Positions 1 through 5,041 of a stretch of DNA of 5,041 nt are shown here, one piece after another. Position 1 is the first letter of the stretch. Each line of letters starts with the position of its first letter. The stretch is from Solirubrobacterales bacterium 70-9 (GTDB lineage Bacteria > Actinomycetota > Thermoleophilia > Solirubrobacterales > 70-9). The stretch is from contig MKSH01000113.1 in the NCBI GenBank assembly GCA_001898095.1, positions 18,759 to 23,799 on the forward strand. The letters run 5' to 3'. The notes beneath the pieces are model-generated. The model searched no databases and was not told where the DNA came from. It was given only the letters and a program-made list of their open reading frames with translations. Made by a program: the position numbers and the translations under genes.

Positions 1-1868
1 GACGCGACGGTCTCCACCGGAAGGTCGAGAGTCATGCTGAAGAGCCGCTCGTACGTGGCGCTAAAGTCCGCCTCGATCTCCGCCGCGCTCGCGGTGACGA
101 CCCCGGAGCGACTGGCGACGTCGATCGTGATGTGGTGCTCCTGGCCGGAGTACCGGAGGTCGAGAGCGACCTCCTTCTCGCCGGTGTCGCCCGCCGAGGA
201 ACGCTCGGCAAGTTGCGAGAAGAGCTCTGCCAGGACCACGTTGACCGCCGTGATGGAGCCGTCGGCGATCGGGTGGATGCTGGTCTGTGCGGCGGTGCGG
301 ACGACGTCGGCGCCGAGCAGCCCGACCGCCGAGAAGACTCCCGATGCGACGGGCACGACGACCGTCGCGATGCCGAGCTCGCGGGCAAGGAGGCCGCCGA
401 ACATCGGCCCCATGCCGCCGAAGGCGACCAGCGCGGCGTCGCGCACGTCGGCGCCACGCTCGACCGCGATCTCCCGGATCGGGTTGGCCATGTTCGCAGC
501 GGCGAGGACGAGGATCCCGTGGGCGGCGAGGTCGAGGTCGAGGTCGAGCGGATCGGCGACGGCGCCGATCGCCCGGACGGCGGCCTCTCGATCGAGGGCG
601 AGCCCTCCGGCCAGGCCAGAAGACGGCAACAGGTCGAGGACCACCGCCGCGTCGGTCACCGTGGCGACCTGACCGCCGTGGCCGTATGCGGCCGGTCCCG
701 GCCGGGCGCCGGCGCTCTCGGGCCCGACCCGCAGGCGCCCCGCCTGGTCGACCGTGCAGAGCGAGCCACCGCCGGCGCCGATCGACCTGACGTCGATCCA
801 CGGGGTCTGCAGTGGCATCCCGATCACCTCCCCTTGGTACTCCAAGGGCATCCGGCCGTCGGTGATCAGGCAGGTATCGAAGCTCGTCCCTCCCACGTCG
901 GCGGCGATCACATCGGACCTACCGAGTCGGACGCCGAGATCGGCGGCGCCGGCGGCGCCGGCGACCGGGCCGGACATGATCACCTCGAACGGCCTGGCGA
1001 TCGCCTCGGCCACGGTGAAGGCGCCGCCGCCCGAGCGGGTGAGCAGCAGCTGCCCGTCGAAGCCGCGCTCCCGCAGGCCCGACTCCAGCCGTCCGAGGTA
1101 GCCCGCGGTGGCGCTGCGAACGTAGGCGTCGATGACCGTGGTCGAGGTGCGTGGATACTCCCCGTACTCACCCGACACCTGGTGGGACAGCGAGAGCTCG
1201 CCGGCGAACCCCCCGTCCCGCAGGAGCTGCGCGGCGGCCAGCTCGTGATCCGGATTGGCGTAGCTGTTGATGAAGGCGATCGCCACCGCCGAGACACCCG
1301 CTCGCTTCAGATCGGCCACCGCGCCGCGGACGTCGCCGACCACGAGCGGCTGGACCACCGAGCCATCGGCCCCGACCCGCTCGCGGACAGGCAGCCGCAG
1401 TGGCCGCGAGACAAGCGCGTCATGCCGCGGAACGAAGACCTGATAGGGCGAGTCGGTGCGGCCGCGGCGGATCTCCAGCACGTCGCGATGGCCCTCGGTA
1501 CAGAGCAGGGCGACGGGACCGCCGCTGCGGGTCAGCAGAGCGTTGAGCCCGACGGTTGTGCCGTGCACGAAGTGACTGACCGCCCGCAGCTCGTCGACCG
1601 ACACCGTCTCCTCGACCGCCGCCAGTACCGCCTGCTCGGGCCCGGCGGGGGTAGAGGGAACCTTCGTCACCCGCAGCGCCTCGTCGCCGCCGACGTAGAC
1701 CAGGTCGGTAAAGGTGCCACCGGTGTCGACACCGATGCGGCCGCCGCTTGCGGGAGCGACTTCGTGGTTTGCTGTGCGGGGCTCGGAGGACATCTGGGAT
1801 GGCCCGGTTTCTAGTCGAGCCACCCGGGTCGCGCAACCGCCGTCGGCCTCCGGACGTCTCGCATGCAA
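1..1868 (-). CDS. hyuA: Hydantoinase A / 5-oxoprolinase family protein, C-terminus cut by window edge
   Basis: ATP-dependent hydrolase family that opens cyclic amides (hydantoins, 5-oxoproline), usually cytoplasmic and paired with a HyuB-type subunit. Numbering residues from ATG 1793, 597 are visible and the frame is open to base 1. They show GVDTGGTFTD (21-30, N-terminal phosphate-binding motif), HGTT (77-80), a segment with GEYGEYPRTST (198-208), MSGPVAGA (273-280), DVGGTSFD (299-306), SIGAGGGS (337-344), VGPESAGARPGP (356-367) and TVTDA (378-382). Order and spacing match Hydant_A_N followed by Hydantoinase_A. Relatives are commonly 650-720 residues, so the missing C-terminal part lies to the left. 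The start is uncertain. TTG 1868 is in frame and has GGGAGGT 4 bases upstream, the same spacing as the TTG start of the lipoprotein gene at 4669. ATG 1793 gives a normal N-terminus but has no clear ribosome site. One motif is odd: FGGMGPMFGG (458-467) replaces the usual FGGAGPLHA. Family is certain; the substrate is unknown, and acetone-carboxylase-like relatives share these motifs. Confidence 0.9.
   Translation of the reverse strand, partial: MHARRPEADGGCATRVARLETGPSQMSSEPRTANHEVAPASGGRIGVDTGGTFTDLVYVGGDEALRVTKVPSTPAGPEQAVLAAVEETVSVDELRAVSHFVHGTTVGLNALLTRSGGPVALLCTEGHRDVLEIRRGRTDSPYQVFVPRHDALVSRPLRLPVRERVGADGSVVQPLVVGDVRGAVADLKRAGVSAVAIAFINSYANPDHELAAAQLLRDGGFAGELSLSHQVSGEYGEYPRTSTTVIDAYVRSATAGYLGRLESGLRERGFDGQLLLTRSGGGAFTVAEAIARPFEVIMSGPVAGAAGAADLGVRLGRSDVIAADVGGTSFDTCLITDGRMPLEYQGEVIGMPLQTPWIDVRSIGAGGGSLCTVDQAGRLRVGPESAGARPGPAAYGHGGQVATVTDAAVVLDLLPSSGLAGGLALDREAAVRAIGAVADPLDLDLDLAAHGILVLAAANMANPIREIAVERGADVRDAALVAFGGMGPMFGGLLARELGIATVVVPVASGVFSAVGLLGADVVRTAAQTSIHPIADGSITAVNVVLAELFSQLAERSSAGDTGEKEVALDLRYSGQEHHITIDVASRSGVVTASAAEIEADFSATYERLFSMTLDLPVETVA
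1811..1864 (-). CDS. Possible 17-residue leader peptide upstream of hydantoinase ATG
   Basis: ATG 1864 follows GGGAGGT by 8 bases, close to the 7-base spacing at the ABC ATPase gene, and opens an ORF reading MRDVRRPTAVARPGWLD with a TAG stop at 1813-1811. The stop is 17 bases before ATG 1793, a distance that would allow reinitiation. It overlaps, in another frame, the possible TTG-initiated extension of the hydantoinase, so the two readings exclude each other as the main use of this ribosome site. No run of one amino acid or obvious attenuator was seen. This is a candidate only; the TTG reading is at least as likely. Confidence 0.25.
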   Translation of the reverse strand: MRDVRRPTAVARPGWLD

Positions 1869-1871
1869 GAC
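1856..1871. promoter_or_regulatory. Imperfect 16-bp palindrome, candidate operator
   Basis: GTCT, then c, GCATGC, a, then AGAC: symmetric at 14 of 16 positions, with only the c/a pair unmatched. It sits between the hydantoinase ribosome site and its alternative start codons, and about 75 bases upstream of the aminotransferase GTG, where one bound regulator could affect both divergent genes. A related half-site, GCAAGACG, occurs at 1893-1900. The symmetric GT...AC form resembles sites of GntR-type repressors, but no regulator gene is in the window, so a binding role is inference. Confidence 0.3.
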
Positions 1872-1872
1872 C

Positions 1873-1879
1873 ACCTCCC
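1873..1879 (-). promoter_or_regulatory. Strong ribosome binding site before the hydantoinase gene
   Basis: On the minus strand GGGAGGT lies here, 4 bases before TTG 1868 (in frame with the hydantoinase) and 8 bases before ATG 1864 (a 17-codon ORF in another frame). The same GGGAGGT precedes the ABC ATPase and the binding lipoprotein in this window. ATG 1793 has nothing comparable, so this site decides between a TTG start for the hydantoinase and a translated leader peptide. Confidence 0.7.
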
Positions 1880-1931
1880 TCCGGTCCCACGGGCAAGACG
1901 CTTTCACGGCTGGGGTCGTCGCCGGCGCACA

Positions 1932-1937
1932 TATAAG
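1932..1937 (+). promoter_or_regulatory. Candidate -10 box for the aminotransferase gene
   Basis: TATAAG matches the TATAAT consensus at 5 of 6 positions and is the only AT-rich hexamer in the divergent spacer. Seven bases separate it from GTG 1945, so transcription from it would begin at or next to the start codon and give a leaderless or nearly leaderless mRNA. No good -35 hexamer is visible at 16-18 bases upstream. The opposite strand reads TTATAT here and could serve the hydantoinase gene. Confidence 0.4.
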
Positions 1938-1944
1938 GCAAGGC

Positions 1945-3024
1945 GTGCCCGACGAGCTCCTGTCCCTTGCCCGCGGTGTCCCCTCCACCGATCTTCTGCC
2001 GGTCGAGGGTCTGCGCAGGGCGGCACAGCGCGCCCTCAACGGTCCCGCCGGGGTGCTGCTCTACGGCGACGCGGCCGGGCTCGACCCGTTGCGAACCTGG
2101 TTCGCGCAGCGCTCGGGCGCCTGCGTGGATGACGTTATCCTCACCAACGGTTCCCTGCACGGCCTCGACCTGCTCGGCTCCACGCTCAACCGGGGACGGG
2201 CCTGGAGCGCGGTCGAGGCGCCGACCTACGATTTCGCCCTTGCGACGATCCGCCGCGGTGGCGGCCGGATCGTGGCGCTCGACCGCGACGGCATGGACCT
2301 CGACCTCGACGCGCTCGAGCGGGAGATCCATCGTGCGGGCCCCCCGCGGCTCGTGTACGTGATCCCGACCTTCCAGAACCCCAGTGGCGCCACCCTGGGG
2401 GCGCAGGCCGGACGCCGGCTGATCGAGCTCGCTCGCGTCTACGACTTCCCGGTCGTCACCGACGACCCATATCGGGACCTCTCCTTCGGCGCGGCGCCAC
2501 CCCCCACCCTTCACAGCTTCGCCCCTGAGCACGTGATTCTGATGACCTCGTTGAGCAAGACCGTCGCCCCGGGCATGCGGGTCGGGGCACTGATGGTGCC
2601 GAAGCGCCACCGGAATGAGGTGTACGACCTCGCCAGCCATACCTACATCGCCCCCGGCCGCTTTGCCCACGGCGTGGCCCTGGAGTTCTGCAGTTCAGAG
2701 GAATACCCGGCCCACCTCGCCACCGTCGCCCAGGCCCTCGAGGACCGCGCGACGGCGCTCACCGAGGCGCTCAACGAGGAACTCGGCGGCTTCTACCGGA
2801 TGCCCGAAGGCGGCTACTTCCTTTGGATCGCCGCCCCCGGTGGAGATGCAAGGCGTGCCGCGGCCCAGGCGACACAGCACGGCGTCGCCGTCCAAGGTGG
2901 CGACTCGTTCTTCCTCGACGATCGCGGCAATCGCTTCCTGCGCCTCTCATTCGCCGGCCTCCGCCCCGACCTGATGCCGCTCGTCGCCGCGCGACTCCGC
3001 GCCGCTTGGCGCGAGTGGCTCTAG
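1945..3024 (+). CDS. PLP-dependent aminotransferase, class I/II fold
   Basis: A 359-residue cytoplasmic enzyme of the fold-type I aminotransferase family, in the subgroup near 2-aminoadipate/LysN-like and MocR-type domains; it would move an amino group between an amino acid and a 2-oxo acid. Visible landmarks are ARGVPSTDLLP (9-19), LLYGDAAGLDPLR (38-50), TNGSLHGLD (67-75), EAPTYDFAL (91-99), PTFQNPSGATL (141-151, Asn145), TDDPYRDL (172-179, Asp174 facing the PLP ring nitrogen), SLSKTVAPGMRVG (202-214, Schiff-base Lys205), PEGGYFLW (287-294) and RLSFAG (333-338, Arg333 for the substrate carboxylate). All key residues are present. GTG 1945 was chosen because the family's first conserved block begins just after it; the frame is open back to 1714 but that part lies over the hydantoinase gene and looks unrelated. 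No DNA-binding domain is fused. The gene is divergent from the hydantoinase and convergent with the ABC ATPase. The amino acid substrate is not identifiable. Confidence 0.93.
   Translation: MPDELLSLARGVPSTDLLPVEGLRRAAQRALNGPAGVLLYGDAAGLDPLRTWFAQRSGACVDDVILTNGSLHGLDLLGSTLNRGRAWSAVEAPTYDFALATIRRGGGRIVALDRDGMDLDLDALEREIHRAGPPRLVYVIPTFQNPSGATLGAQAGRRLIELARVYDFPVVTDDPYRDLSFGAAPPPTLHSFAPEHVILMTSLSKTVAPGMRVGALMVPKRHRNEVYDLASHTYIAPGRFAHGVALEFCSSEEYPAHLATVAQALEDRATALTEALNEELGGFYRMPEGGYFLWIAAPGGDARRAAAQATQHGVAVQGGDSFFLDDRGNRFLRLSFAGLRPDLMPLVAARLRAAWREWL
2994..3016 (+). terminator. Hairpin at the 3' end of the aminotransferase gene, possible terminator
   Basis: CGCGCC (2998-3003) pairs perfectly with GGCGCG (3008-3013) across the loop GCTT. 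After a one-base bulge at 2997, ACT pairs with AGT. The hairpin lies in the last codons, 5 bases before the TAG stop, and has no U-tract, so it is not a classical intrinsic terminator. Actinobacteria are reported to use some U-less hairpins. In DNA this GC-rich it may be chance. Confidence 0.25.
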
Positions 3025-3040
3025 CCGACAGCGGGGTGCT

Positions 3041-4573
3041 TCAGGCGGCCTCCGCGCCCGCGCCCATTGCGTGGAACGCGATCGCCGCGTCGGTCGCCTC
3101 GTCCGGGGCCAACTCGGCGGCGATTCGCCCATGTGAGAGTACGAGGATTCGATCCGCCACCTCCCGCAGCTCGTCGTTCTCGGAGGAGCTGACCACCACC
3201 GCCGCACCCTTGCCTGCCGCCTCCTCGATCAGCCGATAGATATCGGCCTTGGACCCGACGTCGACACCCCGGGTCGGCTCGTCGAGCAGGATCAGACGCG
3301 GATCACACCGAAGCCACTTGGCCAACATGACCTTCTGTTGGTTGCCGCCGCTGAGGGTCGCAACCGGTGCGTCCAGTGAGGGGATCTTGATCCGGTAGCG
3401 CTCGACGATGTCACGTTGCTCGGCCGTGTCGCGACTCGGGCGGGCGAAGCGACTGCGCCGCGCCGAGTCCACCATGCCGAGGTTCTCGGCCACCCCGGCA
3501 ATCAGCACCAACCCTTCGGTCTTACGGTCGGACGGCACGAAGGCGATGCCGCGGGCCATCGCCATTGCCGGACTCAGGCTCTCCACCGCCTCGCCCTCGA
3601 AGGCGACCGAGCCAGAGGTGAGATCGATGTACCCGGCCAGGGCCTCGAGCAGCCGGCTGCGGCCCGAGCCGACCAACCCGGCGATACCCAGGGTTTCGCC
3701 GGGCATCAGCTCGAGCGTCAGCGGTCCGAGCCCCTCGCAGGTCACGTCGCGGGCCTGCACCGCCGGCTCGCGAGCTTGCCGCCGCGAGGAAGAGGATCCG
3801 GTCGGCGGCACCGGGTGGCCGACCATCGCCTCGATCAGCGAGTCGCGGGTGAACTCCGCGGTCGGCGCGCTGGTGATGGTCTTGCCGTCGCGAAGCACGG
3901 TCGTGCGATCGGTCAAGGCGAAGATCTCGGCCAGACGATGGGAGACGAAAAGAGTCGAGATCGACTCGGCCCGCAGATCGCGGATGACACCGAAGAGGGA
4001 CTTCACCTGGTCTTCGGTCAGTGCCGACGTGGGCTCGTCGAGGATCACGGTGTGCGCCCGCATCGAGATCGCCCGGGCGATCTCGACCATCTGCTGCTGA
4101 TCGATCGGCAGGGTGCCGACCAACCGCGAGGGCGAGACGTCCAGGCGCAGGCGCTGGAGCACCCCGGCGGCGATCTCGTGGCTGGCGGCCCAATCGATCC
4201 CGCGGGCCGTCCGCACCAGCCGGTGGCCCAGGAGCACGTTCTCGGTCACCGACAGTTCCGGCACCAGCGTGGTCTCCTGGGTGACGACGACGATCCCGGC
4301 GGCCAGTGCCTCCGCCGGACCGGAAAACGTTCGCGGCTCACCCTGGACGAGTATCTGGCCCCGGTCGGGACGCCGTTGGCCGGAGAGCACCCCGATCATC
4401 GTCGACTTGCCAGAACCATTCTCACCAATCAACCCGTGTACTTCGCCGGCGGCGATCTCCAGCGAAGCCCCGCGCAGGGCGTGCCCGCCTCCATAGGATT
4501 TTTCGATCCCGATTCCCGCCAATGCCCGGGCCGACGGGCGGTCTAGCCGGTTGGACAAATCACGTTCTTTCAT
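3041..4573 (-). CDS. Sugar-type ABC importer ATPase, two fused nucleotide-binding domains (RbsA/MglA-like)
   Basis: A 510-residue peripheral membrane ATPase that would drive solute uptake with a membrane permease and a binding protein; the size is normal for CUT2-family subunits. Domain 1 has Walker A GENGSGKST (50-58), Q-loop Gln99, a degenerate signature LPIDQQQ (155-161), Walker B VILDEPTSAL (176-185) and H-loop His212. A Ser/Arg-rich linker (about 258-268) leads to domain 2, with a degenerate Walker A GLVGSGRS (299-306, Arg305 for Lys), FVPSDRKTEGL (345-355, where relatives usually have PEDRK), a full signature LSGGNQQK (407-414) and Walker B LILLDEPTRGVD (427-438). This split, with one intact Walker A and one intact signature, is the family norm. 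ATG 4573 follows GGGAGGT by 7 bases. The gene is divergent from the binding lipoprotein, its probable partner, and no permease follows it. The substrate is not readable: sugars are usual, but the neighbours suggest other solutes. Confidence 0.94.
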   Translation of the reverse strand: MKERDLSNRLDRPSARALAGIGIEKSYGGGHALRGASLEIAAGEVHGLIGENGSGKSTMIGVLSGQRRPDRGQILVQGEPRTFSGPAEALAAGIVVVTQETTLVPELSVTENVLLGHRLVRTARGIDWAASHEIAAGVLQRLRLDVSPSRLVGTLPIDQQQMVEIARAISMRAHTVILDEPTSALTEDQVKSLFGVIRDLRAESISTLFVSHRLAEIFALTDRTTVLRDGKTITSAPTAEFTRDSLIEAMVGHPVPPTGSSSSRRQAREPAVQARDVTCEGLGPLTLELMPGETLGIAGLVGSGRSRLLEALAGYIDLTSGSVAFEGEAVESLSPAMAMARGIAFVPSDRKTEGLVLIAGVAENLGMVDSARRSRFARPSRDTAEQRDIVERYRIKIPSLDAPVATLSGGNQQKVMLAKWLRCDPRLILLDEPTRGVDVGSKADIYRLIEEAAGKGAAVVVSSSENDELREVADRILVLSHGRIAAELAPDEATDAAIAFHAMGAGAEAA

Positions 4574-4580
4574 GGGGCGG

Positions 4581-4587
4581 ACCTCCC
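4581..4587 (-). promoter_or_regulatory. Ribosome binding site of the ABC ATPase gene
   Basis: GGGAGGT on the minus strand, 7 bases before ATG 4573, a near-ideal anti-16S match that fixes the start. Confidence 0.75.
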
Positions 4588-4657
4588 TTATCGTCGATGG
4601 TCTCGTGAATTACCCGACGCTTCGATCGGCTGTGAGCAGATCCAATCCCAACCCTTC

Positions 4658-4664
4658 GGGAGGT
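4658..4664 (+). promoter_or_regulatory. Ribosome binding site that selects the TTG start of the lipoprotein gene
   Basis: GGGAGGT, 4 bases before TTG 4669. The frame offers no ATG before the signal peptide, so this site and the complete signal peptide after the TTG fix the start. Confidence 0.75.
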
Positions 4665-4668
4665 CCCC

Positions 4669-5041
4669 TTGCACAGTAACACCAGATCTACCAAATCTCG
4701 GTCGGCGGTATTGCTCCTGATAGCTATTGCGGTACTGGCGGCGTTGGCCCTCAGCGCCTGCGGAGGCAGTGGCAGCAGTTCGAGTGAAAGCTCAAGCAGT
4801 TCCGAAAGCTCGTCTGAAACCACCGAAACCGCCAGCTCATCCTCGTCCGAACCAAAAGAAGTCAAGTTCACCAGCAAGGAGTCCGGTCTCCCGACCGGAT
4901 ACGCGGAACCTGAACCGGCGAAGCGGAAGTTGGCATTCCTCACCGTCGTCGGTACGAACGAATTCATGAAGGCGGTCGGCGAAGCGATGAACGCCGAAGC
5001 CGAACAGCTTGGCGGCAGCGTCACGGTATTTGACGCCAAGG
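4669..5041 (+). CDS. Sugar-type ABC importer substrate-binding lipoprotein, N-terminal part
   Basis: The visible 124 residues show an exported, membrane-anchored solute receptor. Residues 1-12 carry the positive n-region (Arg6, Lys9, Arg11), 13-28 are hydrophobic, and LSAC (28-31) is the lipobox with lipidated Cys31. Residues 34-60 form a flexible linker of Ser with scattered Glu and Thr, using all six Ser codons. From about 87 the start of a type I periplasmic-binding fold appears: KLAFLTVVGTNEFMKAVGEAM (87-107) followed by an amphipathic helix and VTVFDAK (118-124), as in ribose/galactose-type (Peripla_BP_4) receptors. Most of the domain lies beyond the right edge. TTG 4669 is chosen because of the ribosome site and because it gives a complete signal peptide. 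It is divergent from its likely partner ATPase; a permease may follow outside. GC is about 58%, and 12 of 13 Glu codons are GAA, unlike the neighbours, possibly from high expression. The ligand is unknown. Confidence 0.9.
   Translation, partial: MHSNTRSTKSRSAVLLLIAIAVLAALALSACGGSGSSSSESSSSSESSSETTETASSSSSEPKEVKFTSKESGLPTGYAEPEPAKRKLAFLTVVGTNEFMKAVGEAMNAEAEQLGGSVTVFDAK

Larger units (their letters stand above)
4579..4666. repeat. 9-bp inverted repeat framing the divergent spacer
   Basis: GGACCTCCC at 4579-4587 and its exact reverse complement GGGAGGTCC at 4658-4666 flank the spacer between the ATPase and lipoprotein genes. Each arm contains a ribosome binding site facing outward, which is enough to explain most of the match (7 of 9 bases). 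A regulatory role is not needed, though the two extra matching bases are worth noting. Between the arms are about 70 bases in which I see no convincing -10/-35 pair on either strand. Confidence 0.6.

Noticed and set aside
132..1814. Long plus-strand open frame of 560 codons opposite the hydantoinase
   Set aside because: No recognisable domain and a low-complexity, Arg/Gly/Asp-rich composition. The minus strand carries a full set of family motifs over the same bases; GC-rich genes commonly leave such antisense frames open.
1714..1944. N-terminal extension of the aminotransferase to ATG 1714
   Set aside because: It would overlap the hydantoinase start region, has no ribosome site that I see, and its residues do not resemble the family N-terminus.
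1420..2670. Minus-strand open frame of 416 codons across the hydantoinase 5' half, the spacer and the aminotransferase
   Set aside because: It is a shifted frame of the hydantoinase and an antisense frame of the aminotransferase, with no motif of its own.
3416..4546. Plus-strand open frame of 376 codons opposite the ABC ATPase
   Set aside because: An antisense shadow; the minus strand encodes both nucleotide-binding domains without a break.
4606..4611. TAATTC on the minus strand as a -10 box for the ABC ATPase
   Set aside because: It agrees poorly with TATAAT and no -35 is visible; not strong enough to list.
4560..5039. Minus-strand open frame of 159 codons opposite the lipoprotein
   Set aside because: The plus strand has a ribosome site, a signal peptide with lipobox and a binding-protein fold; the minus frame looks like antisense of the Ser-rich linker.
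1..5041. tRNA, rRNA, CRISPR, insertion sequence, riboswitch or phage elements
   Set aside because: No cloverleaf, repeat array, transposase motif or terminal inverted repeats with target duplications were seen; both spacers are too short for a typical large riboswitch.

Overview
The window is high-GC DNA. By hand count, sample lines run about 70-80% GC in the left part, 62-75% in the ABC gene and about 58% at the right end. Four protein genes fill it almost completely. GC-rich codon use, TTG and GTG starts, strong GGGAGGT ribosome sites and a lipoprotein with a long Ser-rich linker fit an actinobacterium. The lineage is an inference; no marker gene is present. No rRNA, tRNA, CRISPR array, insertion sequence or phage gene was seen, and no stretch over 300 bases lacks a gene.

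Layout. Positions 1 to about 1868 (minus strand) hold a hydantoinase A / 5-oxoprolinase family gene cut by the left edge, so its C-terminus and any hyuB partner would lie outside. A short divergent spacer follows. It holds a strong ribosome site for the minus strand, an imperfect palindrome, a 17-codon leader ORF that competes with the hydantoinase start, and a TATAAG box 8 bases before the next gene's GTG. Positions 1945-3024 (plus) hold a fold-type I PLP-dependent aminotransferase. It converges, with a 16-base gap, on a double-ATPase sugar-type (CUT2, RbsA/MglA-like) ABC subunit at 3041-4573 (minus). A second divergent spacer of 95 bases leads to a substrate-binding lipoprotein starting at TTG 4669 (plus), cut by the right edge.

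How the genes may work together. The ATPase and the binding lipoprotein look like two parts of one importer, split across divergent transcripts; the permease is not in the window. The hydantoinase and aminotransferase could act on the imported solute, which suggests a scavenging or catabolic locus for a small nitrogen-containing compound. That link rests only on proximity: the substrate cannot be read from the sequence, and CUT2 importers more often carry sugars.

No clearly new system is evident. The points most worth a second look are the hydantoinase start region, an unusual motif in the hydantoinase, the probably leaderless aminotransferase mRNA, and the split transporter arrangement.
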